Positions 10,463-19,887 of a stretch of 64,000 nucleotides of DNA are shown here, piece by piece (positions within the stretch are counted from its first letter, which is position 1; every line of letters starts with the position of its first letter). This stretch comes from Rhizobium glycinendophyticum (GTDB taxonomy: Bacteria > Pseudomonadota > Alphaproteobacteria > Rhizobiales > Rhizobiaceae). Below the pieces are notes generated by a model that saw only the letters and a list, made by a program, of their open reading frames with translations, searched no databases and had not been told where the DNA came from. Position numbers and translations under genes: made by a program. The DNA is taken from assembly GCF_006443685.1 (NCBI RefSeq), contig NZ_VFYP01000001.1, positions 2,728,001-2,792,000 on the forward strand, given 5' to 3'.

Positions 10463-11686
10463 ATACGCGATCGCCTGGGAATGGCTGTCCTTCGCCGTCC
10501 GCTGGCTGCATGTGATCACGGCCATCGCCTGGATCGGCTCGTCCTTCTATTTCATCGCGCTGGATCTCGGCCTGGTGAAGCGCCCGGGACTGCCAGTCGG
10601 CGCCTATGGCGAGGAGTGGCAGGTCCATGGCGGCGGCTTCTATCACATCCAGAAATACCTGGTCGCGCCCGCCTCGATGCCGGAGCATCTGACCTGGTTC
10701 AAATGGGAAAGCTATGCCACCTGGCTCTCCGGTTTTGCCATGCTGGCCGTGGTCTATTACGGCGGCGCCGATCTCTTTCTGATCGACCGCTCGGTGCTGG
10801 AACTCGCACCCTGGCAGGCGATCTGTCTGTCATTGGCGTCACTCGCCATCGGCTGGATCCTCTATGATCTCCTGTGCAAGTCGCCGCTCGGCAAAAACAC
10901 CTGGGGCCTGATGGCGCTGCTATATATCGTGCTGATCGCCATGGCCTGGGGCTATACGCAGATCTTCACCGGCCGCGCCGCCTTCCTGCATCTGGGCGCC
11001 TTCACCGCCACCATCATGTCGGCCAATGTCTTCTTCATCATCATTCCGAACCAGAAGATCGTCGTTGCCGACCTGATCGCGGGGCGCACGCCCGATCCGA
11101 AATACGGCGTGATCGCCAAGCAGCGCTCGCTGCACAACAATTATCTGACGCTGCCCGTCATCTTCTTCATGCTGTCGAACCACTATCCGCTGGCCTTTGC
11201 CACGCAGTTCAACTGGATCATCGCAGCTCTCGTCTTCCTGATGGGCGTCACCATCCGCCACTGGTTCAACACCACGCATGCCCGCAAGGGGCAACCGACC
11301 TGGACCTGGCTGGTAACGGTCGTCATCTTCATCGTCATCATGTGGCTCTCCACCGTGCCAAAGGTGCTGACCGGCGAGGAGGAACAGGCGAGCCTCTCGC
11401 CGCGGCAACAGACCTTTGTCGAGAATGGCCATTTCGAAGCCGTGCGCGATGTCGTACAGGGGCGCTGTTCGATGTGCCATGCGGCCGAACCCGTCTGGGA
11501 AGGCATCGCGCGCGCACCGAAGAACGTGAAGCTTGAGACGGACGGCGAAATTGCCGCCCATGCCCATGAAATCTACATCCAGGCCGGCCGCAGCCATGCC
11601 ATGCCGCCTGGAAACATCACCGAAATCTCGCCCGAAGAGCGCAAGCTGCTCGTCGCCTGGTACGAGACGACGGTCGAAGGCAAGTG

Positions 11687-11687
<1 letters not shown>
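10455..11687 (+). CDS. puuD: Membrane-bound urate hydroxylase with cytochrome c domain
   Basis: Oxidises urate to 5-hydroxyisourate and passes electrons to the respiratory chain instead of making peroxide. The 410 residues comprise an N-terminal membrane domain with about eight helices and the WLHVITAIAWIGSSFYF signature, then a C-terminal c-type cytochrome domain with the haem motif CSMCH at about residue 337 and the later Met-containing HAMPPGN. This is the alphaproteobacterial PuuD layout. Overlaps guaD by one base (TGATG), so the two are an operon. Confidence 0.93.
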
Positions 11688-13003
<1,316 letters not shown>

Positions 13004-13010
13004 GACGGTC

Positions 13011-13433
13011 ATGAGCGAAAGCGGCTATTCCGGCACCCCTCTTCCGAAAAAGCTCGGATTGAAGCCGGACATGGCCGCCCTCTTCATCGCCCTGCCCGAC
13101 AGCCTCTCCCACCTGGCCGAAGAGGTCCCCGGCGCCCTCCAGGCGACCGACCTGGTGTCGGCAAATGCGTCGGGCCTCGACTACGCCCATGTTTTCGAGA
13201 CCTCGCGCACCGCGCTCGAGGAGCATGCACTCCGCCTCAAGGCCATGCTCAAACCTGCGGGCGTGCTGTGGATTTCCTGGCCGAAAAAGGCCTCGAAAAT
13301 GCCGACGACGATCACCGAAGATGTGCTGCGGGAAGTCTTCCGGCCGACGGGGCTGGTGGATGTGAAGGTCTGCGCCGTCGACGAGATCTGGTCGGGGCTG
13401 AAATTCGTGCTGCGCAAGGAGTTGCGCCTGTGA
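13011..13433 (+). CDS. DUF3052-like protein
   Basis: 140 residues beginning MSESGYSGTPLPKKLGLKP. The pattern of an N-terminal PLPKKLG, a central AHVFETSRTALEEHALRLKAMLKPAGVLWISWPKK, written here only to show it resembles a methyltransferase-like fold without a clear AdoMet glycine motif, and a C-terminal WSGLKFVLRK fits DUF3052. Starts 7 bases after guaD and is likely the third gene of that operon. No enzymatic role can be assigned. Confidence 0.7.
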   Translation: MSESGYSGTPLPKKLGLKPDMAALFIALPDSLSHLAEEVPGALQATDLVSANASGLDYAHVFETSRTALEEHALRLKAMLKPAGVLWISWPKKASKMPTTITEDVLREVFRPTGLVDVKVCAVDEIWSGLKFVLRKELRL

Positions 13434-13449
13434 TGGCAAGAGGCTCGTC

Positions 13450-13884
13450 ATGCTGATCAGCAACCTCGCCCTCGGCACGCTGATGATCTCGCTGACGGTG
13501 GTCATCCACACCTTCGGCCTGATTGCCGTCACCCATGCTATGAGCTTCGTCACGGACCGAACCCGGCTGCACGGGCACCGCAGCCGGATGCTGGCGATGA
13601 ACACGGTCGTCATCGGCGTCTTTGCTGTGTTGACGGCGGAAGTCTGGCTCTGGGCCGCCGCCTACAGCCTGATCGGCGTGGTCGACGATTTCGAGACGGC
13701 CCTCTATTTCTCGACCATTACCTTCTCGACCGTCGGCTATGGCGACGTCGTACCCCATCCCGAATGGCGCATGTTTGCCGCCCTCGAAGGCGTCAACGGC
13801 TTCCTGCTGATCGGCTGGTCGACGGCCTATCTCATCGCCGCGGGCATGCGTGTCGGCCCCTTCAAGTCGGGTGAGCATTTCTGA
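13450..13884 (+). CDS. Two-helix ion channel protein
   Basis: 144 residues with an N-terminal membrane segment, a second around 50-75, a pore loop containing the potassium-channel filter STVGYGDV (about residue 94), and a final membrane helix FLLIGWSTAYLIAAG. This is the minimal pore domain with no cytoplasmic RCK domain. It starts 16 bases after the DUF3052 gene and is probably the last gene of the puuD-guaD transcript. Confidence 0.8.
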   Translation: MLISNLALGTLMISLTVVIHTFGLIAVTHAMSFVTDRTRLHGHRSRMLAMNTVVIGVFAVLTAEVWLWAAAYSLIGVVDDFETALYFSTITFSTVGYGDVVPHPEWRMFAALEGVNGFLLIGWSTAYLIAAGMRVGPFKSGEHF

Positions 13885-13938
13885 AGGACGTCGACAGCAA
13901 GGCCAGGCTCGCATTCCGCAAGCCGGATTGACATTCTA

Positions 13939-13954
13939 CCTACCAGTTGGTAGG
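13939..13954. promoter_or_regulatory. TetR-type operator, copy 1
   Basis: Perfect inverted repeat CCTACCA-GT-TGGTAGG. Its right arm runs into the ribosome binding site (AGGAG) of the TetR gene that starts at 13963, suggesting autoregulation. A degenerate second copy lies before the next gene (14584-14599). Confidence 0.65.
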
Positions 13955-13962
13955 AGTTTGTC

Positions 13963-14547
13963 ATGAGCAATCTTTCCACTACATCCGACCAGATATTGCA
14001 GTCGGCCCAGACGCTGATCGTGGCCGGCGGATATAATGGCTTCAGCTATGCGGACATTGCCGCAGTCGTCGGCATTCGCAAAGCCAGCATCCATCATCAC
14101 TTTCCGAGCAAGGCGGATCTGGTGCGCACACTGGTGGCACGCTACCGCGAGGACGCCGCGGCCGGCTTGGCCAGGCTCGAACAGTCGGTCACCGATCCTC
14201 TCGAGCAAGTGCGGGCCTATCTCGCCTATTGGGAAGCCTGCCTTCTTGACAACACCGCCCCCTTCTGTGTCTGCGCCATGCTTGCCGGTGAAGCGCAGCT
14301 TTTGCCCGAAGACGTGCACCGGGAGGTGAAGGCGCACTTCCGCAGCCTGTCTGCATGGCTGGCGCGTGTCATGGAGCGTGGCGCCAAGGACGGCGTCCTG
14401 TCGTTGCGCTCGCCGCCCGCCGTCGAGGCAGAAGCTCTTCTGGCCACCGTGCACGGGGCGATGCTGTCGGCCCGCGCCTACGGAAGTCCCGAGATCTTCA
14501 GCACCGTCAAGGATGCACTTTTGCAGAGGCTGGCCAGGGAAAACTGA
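13963..14547 (+). CDS. TetR-family transcriptional regulator
   Basis: 194 residues. The N-terminal helix-turn-helix is clear (YADIAAVVGIRKASIHHHFPSK split at about residues 28-48), followed by an all-helical ligand domain with CVCAMLAGE. It resembles the TetR group controlling small membrane or reductase genes. Flanked by two copies of the same palindrome, one on its own ribosome binding site and one before the membrane protein at 14668, so it probably represses both genes. Confidence 0.88.
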   Translation: MSNLSTTSDQILQSAQTLIVAGGYNGFSYADIAAVVGIRKASIHHHFPSKADLVRTLVARYREDAAAGLARLEQSVTDPLEQVRAYLAYWEACLLDNTAPFCVCAMLAGEAQLLPEDVHREVKAHFRSLSAWLARVMERGAKDGVLSLRSPPAVEAEALLATVHGAMLSARAYGSPEIFSTVKDALLQRLAREN

Positions 14548-14583
14548 CACGGGAGATTGTCCGGCATTTCGGCGTCCTTCAAG

Positions 14584-14599
14584 CCTACCAACTAGTAGA
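14584..14599. promoter_or_regulatory. TetR-type operator, copy 2 (degenerate)
   Basis: CCTACCA-AC-TAGTAGA: the left arm is identical to copy 1 and the right arm matches 5 of 7 bases, with the same 2-base centre. Lies 69 bases before the membrane-protein start. Confidence 0.5.
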
Positions 14600-14667
14600 T
14601 AGACATATCATAAAGCAAGCGCCCCCGCCCAGTTGGCGGGAGGTCTCAGCACAGAAAGGAAATCGAC

Positions 14668-15183
14668 ATGTTCGGCATTTCACCCCTCGGTTGGCTGCAC
14701 ACGCTGGGCAGTCTCCCAGCCATTCCCCTGGCAGTTTACATGTTCGCCCGTTACGGGCGGATCACGCCGCGTAGCACCGCCGGCCAGCTCTACTTCCTAT
14801 CCATGCTGATTGGCTCGCTGACCGTCTTCCTCGTCGCCCGTCAGGCAGCGAGCCCGATCATCGGCGCCGTCACGCTCTGTCTGCTGATTGCGGGCTATGG
14901 TGTCGGCTACCTCGCCATCCTGGGCAGGGCGAGGCGTTATCTGGAAACCATTTTCCTAAGCCTGACGGCTTTTCTCCTGGCGATCCCCACCGTCAGTGAA
15001 ACGCTGCGCCGGGTGCCGGACGGCCACCCGATCGCAACAAATGAGCAGTCACCGATTTTGCTCGGCGCGCAGGCAGCGATTGCCGTGGTCCTAATCGTCG
15101 GCGTGACGCTTCAGATGATCCGGCTACGTCGCGAGAGCCACGCTCGGCCTCATGATGGAGGCATGACCGCCAAAGGATCCTGA
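14668..15183 (+). CDS. Four-helix membrane protein, unknown
   Basis: 171 residues with about four hydrophobic segments (residues 10-27, 42-60, 65-85 and 130-148) and a basic C-terminus. Start has GAAAGGA upstream. I do not recognise the family with confidence; it resembles small DUF2306-type membrane proteins. The preceding TetR-type operator suggests it is the regulated target of the TetR gene. Its stop codon is the first three bases of a perfect 27-bp palindrome. Confidence 0.72.
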   Translation: MFGISPLGWLHTLGSLPAIPLAVYMFARYGRITPRSTAGQLYFLSMLIGSLTVFLVARQAASPIIGAVTLCLLIAGYGVGYLAILGRARRYLETIFLSLTAFLLAIPTVSETLRRVPDGHPIATNEQSPILLGAQAAIAVVLIVGVTLQMIRLRRESHARPHDGGMTAKGS

Positions 15184-15207
15184 GAGGTAAAATTATTTTA
15201 CCTCTCA
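15181..15207. promoter_or_regulatory. Perfect 27-bp palindrome
   Basis: Two 13-base arms TGAGAGGTAAAAT around a single T, with no mismatch. No U-tract follows and the fold would have almost no loop, so an operator for the lldD gene (start 15281) is more likely than a terminator. Its cognate regulator is not evident nearby. Confidence 0.55.
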
Positions 15208-15280
15208 CCTGGCCGAGATGTTCCAGCCGACCCGATGCCATGATATGGCGGTTCTTAAGACCTTTCCGGAGAACCGCACC

Positions 15281-16426
15281 ATGGCACCGATCCTCGAAAT
15301 CTCAGATCTGAAAAACCTTGCTCGCAAGCGCGTGCCAAAGCTGTTCTTCGATTATGCCGACAGCGGCTCCTATACCGAGAGCACCTACCGCGCGAATGAG
15401 AGCGATTTTTCAAGGATCAAGCTGCGTCAGCGCGTGCTCGTCGATATGAGCGGTCGCACGCTGGAAACGACGATGATCGGTGAGAAGGTGAAGATGCCGG
15501 TGGCGCTGTCACCAACCGGTCTCACCGGCATGCAGCATGCAGACGGCGAGATGCTGGCGGCGAAGGCCGCGGAAGAATTCGGCGTGCCCTTCACCCTCTC
15601 GACCATGAGCATCTGCTCGATCGAAGACGTTGCTTCGGTCACCAAGCGGCCCTTCTGGTTTCAGCTCTACGTCATGCGCGACCGCGAGTTTGTGGTGAAC
15701 CTGATCGAGCGCGCTCGGGCCGCCGGTTGCTCGGCACTCGTGCTGACCGCCGATCTGCAGTTGCTCGGCCAGCGCCACAAGGACATCCGAAACAGCCTCG
15801 CCGCCCCGCCGAAGCTGACGCCGAAGCACCTCTACCAGATGGCGATCCGTCCACGCTGGTGCTGGAACATGCTGCAGACCAACCGCCGCACCTTCCGCAA
15901 CATCCACGGTCACGCGAAGAACGTCACCGACCTCTCCTCGCTGCATTCCTGGACGGCTGAGCAGTTCGATCCGAAGCTTTCCTGGGCCGATGTCGAATGG
16001 ATCAAGAAGCAATGGGGCGGCAAGCTGATCATCAAGGGCATTCTCGACGTCGAGGATGCGAAGATGGCCGCCGAAACCGGCGCTGACGCGATCATCGTGT
16101 CCAACCATGGCGGCCGCCAGCTCGACGGCGCCCATTCGTCGATTTCGATGTTGCCAAAGATCGTCGACGCCGTCGGCGACAAGATCGAAGTGCATCTCGA
16201 CGGCGGCATCCGCTCCGGCCAGGACGTGCTGAAGGCGATCGCGCTGGGCGCCAAAGGCACCTATATCGGCCGCCCCTTCCTCTATGGCCTCGGCGCCATG
16301 GGCAAAGAGGGCGTGACGAAGGCGCTGGAGATCATCGCCAAGGAGATGGACGTGACCATGGCACTTTGCGGCAAGCGGCAACTGGCCGACGTCGACAGGG
16401 GCATCATCGCCGAGAGCCCGTTTTGA
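15281..16426 (+). CDS. lldD: FMN-dependent alpha-hydroxy-acid dehydrogenase (L-lactate dehydrogenase type)
   Basis: Oxidises a 2-hydroxy acid, probably L-lactate to pyruvate, with electrons going to the respiratory chain. 381 residues, the usual LldD length. Family motifs: FDYADSGSYTE at the N-terminus, SPTGLTGM, FQLYVMRD, the active-site His in IIVSNHGGRQLDGA and the FMN phosphate-binding HLDGGIRSGQDVLKA. Start at 15281 supported by GGAGAA upstream. Substrate is inferred; glycolate or mandelate cannot be excluded. Preceded by the 27-bp palindrome. Confidence 0.85.
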   Translation: MAPILEISDLKNLARKRVPKLFFDYADSGSYTESTYRANESDFSRIKLRQRVLVDMSGRTLETTMIGEKVKMPVALSPTGLTGMQHADGEMLAAKAAEEFGVPFTLSTMSICSIEDVASVTKRPFWFQLYVMRDREFVVNLIERARAAGCSALVLTADLQLLGQRHKDIRNSLAAPPKLTPKHLYQMAIRPRWCWNMLQTNRRTFRNIHGHAKNVTDLSSLHSWTAEQFDPKLSWADVEWIKKQWGGKLIIKGILDVEDAKMAAETGADAIIVSNHGGRQLDGAHSSISMLPKIVDAVGDKIEVHLDGGIRSGQDVLKAIALGAKGTYIGRPFLYGLGAMGKEGVTKALEIIAKEMDVTMALCGKRQLADVDRGIIAESPF

Positions 16427-16505
16427 CATTCAGCCGGCCGCAAAGTCGTCTGGGCGAACGCAACTCCAAGCAACCTGGACGAGCGAGACGGCAGATTAAA
16501 CACTA

Positions 16506-16559
16506 TTGACGTGCATTTGCGATGCGTTACCATCTTCCCGCGAAATGACTTCGCGGGGG
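16506..16559 (+). promoter_or_regulatory. Promoter plus dyad covering the ribosome binding site
   Basis: TTGACG (16506-16511), 16 bases, TACCAT (16528-16533), then CCCGCGAA-ATGAC-TTCGCGGG (16537-16557) running into GGGGGA, the only ribosome binding site of the gene at 16568. The dyad is either an operator at the transcription start or an RNA hairpin masking the site. Confidence 0.45.
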
Positions 16560-16567
16560 ATGACGCA

Positions 16568-17905
16568 ATGACACGCGTGATTATCGATACACCCTATAGT
16601 GTGAAAACCAGGGCAAAAGCCCTCGCGATCGGCGGAACGCGCTGTGTGATCCGCTACTATAATCGCAAAAACAGCCAGATCTTTCCCGACAAATGCCTGA
16701 CGCGGGGAGAAGCAGAGGCGATTTCGGACGCCGGCATGACCATGGCGGTTGTCTTCCAGCAGAACCATCGGCAGCTCTCGGATTTCCTGAACGACAATGC
16801 CGAGGGTGATGCAAAGCGGGCGGTGGAATGCGCAGCCGCCGTCGGCCAGCCGAAGGAGAGCGCGATCTATGTGTCGGTCGACCACGACTTCTATCGGGCC
16901 GATGAACTTGCAGTGATCGAGAAATACTTCGAGCATGTCGCGAAGGCTTTCAGAGCGGCAGGATACAAGATCGGCGTCTATGGCTCAGGTACGGTCGGCG
17001 CGCGACTGAAGAGAGCCGGGTCCGTCGACTATGTCTGGCTCGCCCGCGCGCTCGGCTGGTCCGGCAGCCGCGATGCGCTCCGCGCCGGTGCCTATGACCT
17101 CTACCAGGATGCCGTGGACCTCAAGATCGACGGCCTGGACTGCGACAGCAACGTCACCCGGCCCGGGCAGCCGGATTTCGGACAGTTCACATTGTCCGAA
17201 GTCCAACCCGAACGACGGCTCCAACTGGTGGATGCCGACGCAGGACGAACGCTCTACGAAGTCGCCAGTCGCAGCAGTCTTAACTTGCGCGGCGGGCCGT
17301 CGCTGGACTATCCGGTGATCCGCAGCCTCACCCCCGGGACGCAGGTTTACGGCCTGCAGCGCAGCGGCGACTGGCTGAAGGTCGATCTCGAAGGCGACGG
17401 CAAGGCTGATGGCTATGTCTGGCTGAACTATATGAGAAGCATAGCCGGCCACACCGCCAATCTCCCGGTCCAGGGCCAGCAGGCCATCGACATCGCCTAT
17501 CGCGAACTGGAGTTGCAGGTCCGTGAACTGCCCGGCCCGGCCAGCAATCCGCGTATCTCGCTCTACTATCGAGGCATGGACGGCAGTGGGGCCGACTATG
17601 ACGACAGCGAGATCTCCTGGTGTTCCTACTTCGCCAACTTCTGTTTTGCCGAACTCGGCCAACGCGGCTCCGGCAAGAGCAATGCACGCTCTTGGGCGAC
17701 GTGGGGCCGCCCTGTGGTGGGACCGCCGCAGCGGGGCAACGTGGTGGTGCTCTGGCGGGAATCAATCAGCAGTTGGAAGGGCCATGTCGGCTTCTTCGTC
17801 GGCTATGATGGCGACAACTGGCTGCTGATCGGCGGCAATCAGGGCGATGCCGTCTCGATCAAGGCTTTCGATCCGGCACGGGTGCTGGCTGTTCGCCGCC
17901 TGTAA
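16568..17905 (+). CDS. DUF1906 - SH3 - CHAP-like three-domain protein (putative cell-wall hydrolase)
   Basis: 445 residues. The N-terminal 200 residues (VIIDTPYSVKTRAKALAIGG, IRYYNRKN, YVSVDHDF, IGVYGSG) look like the DUF1906/glycoside-hydrolase-25-like barrel. Residues about 225-300 form a bacterial SH3 domain (SLNLRGGPSLDYPVI, GYVWLNYM). The last 130 residues resemble the TIGR02594/CHAP amidase-endopeptidase group, with a candidate catalytic Cys in ISWCSYFANF, His in GHVGFFVG and GGNQGD. No signal peptide or membrane anchor is seen, so export is unclear. Monocistronic by position; no phage genes surround it. Confidence 0.72.
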   Translation: MTRVIIDTPYSVKTRAKALAIGGTRCVIRYYNRKNSQIFPDKCLTRGEAEAISDAGMTMAVVFQQNHRQLSDFLNDNAEGDAKRAVECAAAVGQPKESAIYVSVDHDFYRADELAVIEKYFEHVAKAFRAAGYKIGVYGSGTVGARLKRAGSVDYVWLARALGWSGSRDALRAGAYDLYQDAVDLKIDGLDCDSNVTRPGQPDFGQFTLSEVQPERRLQLVDADAGRTLYEVASRSSLNLRGGPSLDYPVIRSLTPGTQVYGLQRSGDWLKVDLEGDGKADGYVWLNYMRSIAGHTANLPVQGQQAIDIAYRELELQVRELPGPASNPRISLYYRGMDGSGADYDDSEISWCSYFANFCFAELGQRGSGKSNARSWATWGRPVVGPPQRGNVVVLWRESISSWKGHVGFFVGYDGDNWLLIGGNQGDAVSIKAFDPARVLAVRRL

Positions 17906-17911
17906 GCGGGT

Positions 17912-18661
17912 TCACCCTCGCACGAACCCCGTCGCAAGCGCGCTCGCCCAGGCCGGACGGTTCCGCTCCGTGGCCAGCCGGCTCATTGCCATGTGGTCAT
18001 AGGGCACCAGCCGGAAGGTGACGGACCAACGGCCCGACGCGTCGTCCAGAATGGCATAGCTCGCATGCGGCAGCCCCGCCTCCACCTTGTGCGGATGCGG
18101 CGCGTCGTCCGTATAACCCGGACCGCCGACGCTGCCCGGATTGACGATCAACCGCCCATCGGAAAGCTGCACGGCCCGCGGGATATGGGTATGGCCGCAA
18201 ATGATCAGGGACTGGGTGATCCCGGCCGCCCAGGCCTCGGTCGTCGCCGGATCGCGCAGATGCACATGCCCCTGGCTTGAGACCTGCTCCAGCCAGTAGG
18301 TGTTGTCGTCGTGCGGCGTCGCATGGCAGAGATAGGCGACATCGCGAAACACCGCGTCGAAGGGCAGCGACTTCAGCCAGTCGAGATGCGCGGGCGAAAG
18401 CTCGGCATAGGCATCGGCCTCCCATTCATGCATGTCCCCGGCGGCATGCTCGACGAGGTAGCGATCGTGATTGCCGCAAACGGTGACCAGCTGAAGCGGC
18501 ACGAGGATATCGGCGGTCCGCCCGGCTTCGAGCGGCCCCGACAGGCAATCGCCGAGGTTGACGATGTCGGCGGTGGCAATCCCCTGCTCGGCGATATCGG
18601 CGAGAACAGCCTCGAGCGCGAGCGCGTTGCCGTGAATGTCGGCGATGGCGGCAAAACGCAT
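17912..18661 (-). CDS. Calcineurin-like metallophosphoesterase
   Basis: 249 residues with the metallophosphoesterase motif series: ADIHGN (D-x-H) at the N-terminus, LGDCLSG (GD), CGNHDRY (GNHD), then ICGHTHIPR and VNPGSVGGPG. This is the YfcE/Icc-type group. Substrate unknown. The start codon lies two bases beyond the uraH stop, so it is the last gene of the mntA-hepT-allA-uraH transcript and may act on a purine-derived phosphate; that is inference from position only. Confidence 0.85.
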   Translation of the reverse strand: MRFAAIADIHGNALALEAVLADIAEQGIATADIVNLGDCLSGPLEAGRTADILVPLQLVTVCGNHDRYLVEHAAGDMHEWEADAYAELSPAHLDWLKSLPFDAVFRDVAYLCHATPHDDNTYWLEQVSSQGHVHLRDPATTEAWAAGITQSLIICGHTHIPRAVQLSDGRLIVNPGSVGGPGYTDDAPHPHKVEAGLPHASYAILDDASGRWSVTFRLVPYDHMAMSRLATERNRPAWASALATGFVRG

Positions 18662-18663
18662 GC

Positions 18664-19020
18664 TCAGCTGCCCCGATAGGTCGAATAGCCATAGGGGGAG
18701 AGCAAGAGCGGCACATGGTAATGCGCCGTGGTGTCTGAAATCCCGAAACGGATCGGGATCACGTCCAAAAAGGGCGGATCGGTCAGCGCGCTGCCCGTCC
18801 CCTTCAGATAATCGCCGGCGTGAAACAGCAACTGGTACTGCCCGATCTGAAATTCCTCACCGATCAACATCGGCCCGCCATCGACGCGGCCGTCGTCATT
18901 GGTGAAGACGGTTTTGATCAACTCCGCCTCCTCGCCATTCATCCGCAGCAACTGGATGCGAAGCCCCTGGGCAGGCTTGCCGAGCGCCGTGTCGAGCACA
19001 TGGGTGGTGAGGCCGGTCAT
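18664..19020 (-). CDS. uraH: 5-hydroxyisourate hydrolase
   Basis: Hydrolyses 5-hydroxyisourate, the product of PuuD, to 2-oxo-4-hydroxy-4-carboxy-5-ureidoimidazoline. 118-residue transthyretin-like protein with the N-terminal [13 protein letters not shown] (active-site His) and the diagnostic C-terminal tetrapeptide in [11 protein letters not shown], plus [10 protein letters not shown]. Start overlaps the allA stop by 4 bases. Confidence 0.95.
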   Translation of the reverse strand: MTGLTTHVLDTALGKPAQGLRIQLLRMNGEEAELIKTVFTNDDGRVDGGPMLIGEEFQIGQYQLLFHAGDYLKGTGSALTDPPFLDVIPIRFGISDTTAHYHVPLLLSPYGYSTYRGS

Positions 19021-19526
19021 GGATGAGGCTCCCGAATCAGGAAGGGGGTATCAAAGAAGAATTCTTCGAGATTGTTGCCGGGTCCGTCGCGATCGACAAC
19101 CAGGAAATCGCTGACCTCCCCGATCGCCATCAACGGATGATGCCAGGTGTTGCGCCGATAGTTCACCCCCTGATGCGGGGCAGCGAGGAACACCTGAGGT
19201 TCACCCGGTTTGCCGCCTTCATCCGGGGAGACGGCAACGAGGAAGGGCCGCCCGGACAGCGGCGAAAAGCTCTGGCTGCCGAAGGGATGGCGCTCCATCA
19301 TGCCGATCGCGTAGGGAAAGGCACGCGGCTGGCCGCGAAAGATGTTGACGATCACCCGAGCGCCCTCGCCCGTGACCTCAGGCGAAAACAGCGCATGAAA
19401 CCGCTCGGTCGTGCCGCCATTGATCAGCCGCATGGTCGGGGGATCGGCCTCGATCACCTCACCGAAAGGCGCAAAGGCGGAAGCCGTCAGCGGACGGATG
19501 GGAAGGTCGATGGGCAAAGGGGTCAT
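19017..19526 (-). CDS. allA: Ureidoglycolate lyase
   Basis: Splits ureidoglycolate into glyoxylate and urea, the last step of the route. 169 residues, cupin fold. Typical segments are [48 protein letters not shown] and [15 protein letters not shown]. Start overlaps the hepT stop by 4 bases (ATGA) and its own stop overlaps uraH, so translation of allA may be coupled to the toxin gene upstream. Confidence 0.94.
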   Translation of the reverse strand: MTPLPIDLPIRPLTASAFAPFGEVIEADPPTMRLINGGTTERFHALFSPEVTGEGARVIVNIFRGQPRAFPYAIGMMERHPFGSQSFSPLSGRPFLVAVSPDEGGKPGEPQVFLAAPHQGVNYRRNTWHHPLMAIGEVSDFLVVDRDGPGNNLEEFFFDTPFLIREPHP

Positions 19527-19887
19527 TCTCCCTGAACATGCGGGTGGCGCAGCTGGTCGATCTGACGAACCAGCTTCGGAAGGTCACGCTCCACCGTATC
19601 CCAGACCTGACGCCAATCCAGCCGGTCGTATTCATGGACCACAAGATTACGTAGCCCGCGCATTTGTGCCCACGCGATCTCCGGTTGCTCAGACGCAATA
19701 TCGGGAAACCTTGCCTGAATACGGGCGGCGGCGGCCGCAATCAAGACGAAGCTCATGGCCACCGCGCGCTGGCGCAGCAGATCGACCTCGAACGCCTCGA
19801 AACTCACCCATCGAGAAAGCCTATAGCTTCGGTTGCAGCCTCCTCCATGTCTAGGAGATTATCAAGCAGCCGCTCTTCGGGGGTCAT
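19523..19887 (-). pseudogene. hepT: HepT-like toxin (HEPN RNase/AMP-target), frameshifted
   Basis: Starts at ATG 19887, overlapping the mntA stop by 4 bases, and reads MTPEERLLDNLLDMEEAATE then AIGFLDG before a TGA. The family sequence resumes one frame over from a GTG (VSFEAFEVDLLRQRAV) to the stop at 19523, so one base is missing in a GGG run. The second part keeps the HEPN catalytic R-x4-H-x-Y as RNLVVHEY. Either it is a broken toxin, a sequence error, or a two-piece protein, since the stop and GTG overlap as GTGA. The second piece alone is 94 residues and lacks the first helix. Confidence 0.7.

Noticed and set aside
15181..15207. Terminator of the membrane-protein gene
   Set aside because: The palindrome begins at the stop codon, has practically no loop and no U-run; an operator fits better.
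16568..17905. Prophage remnant suggested by the lysin-like protein
   Set aside because: No integrase, holin, tail or att-like repeats are seen within several kilobases on either side.
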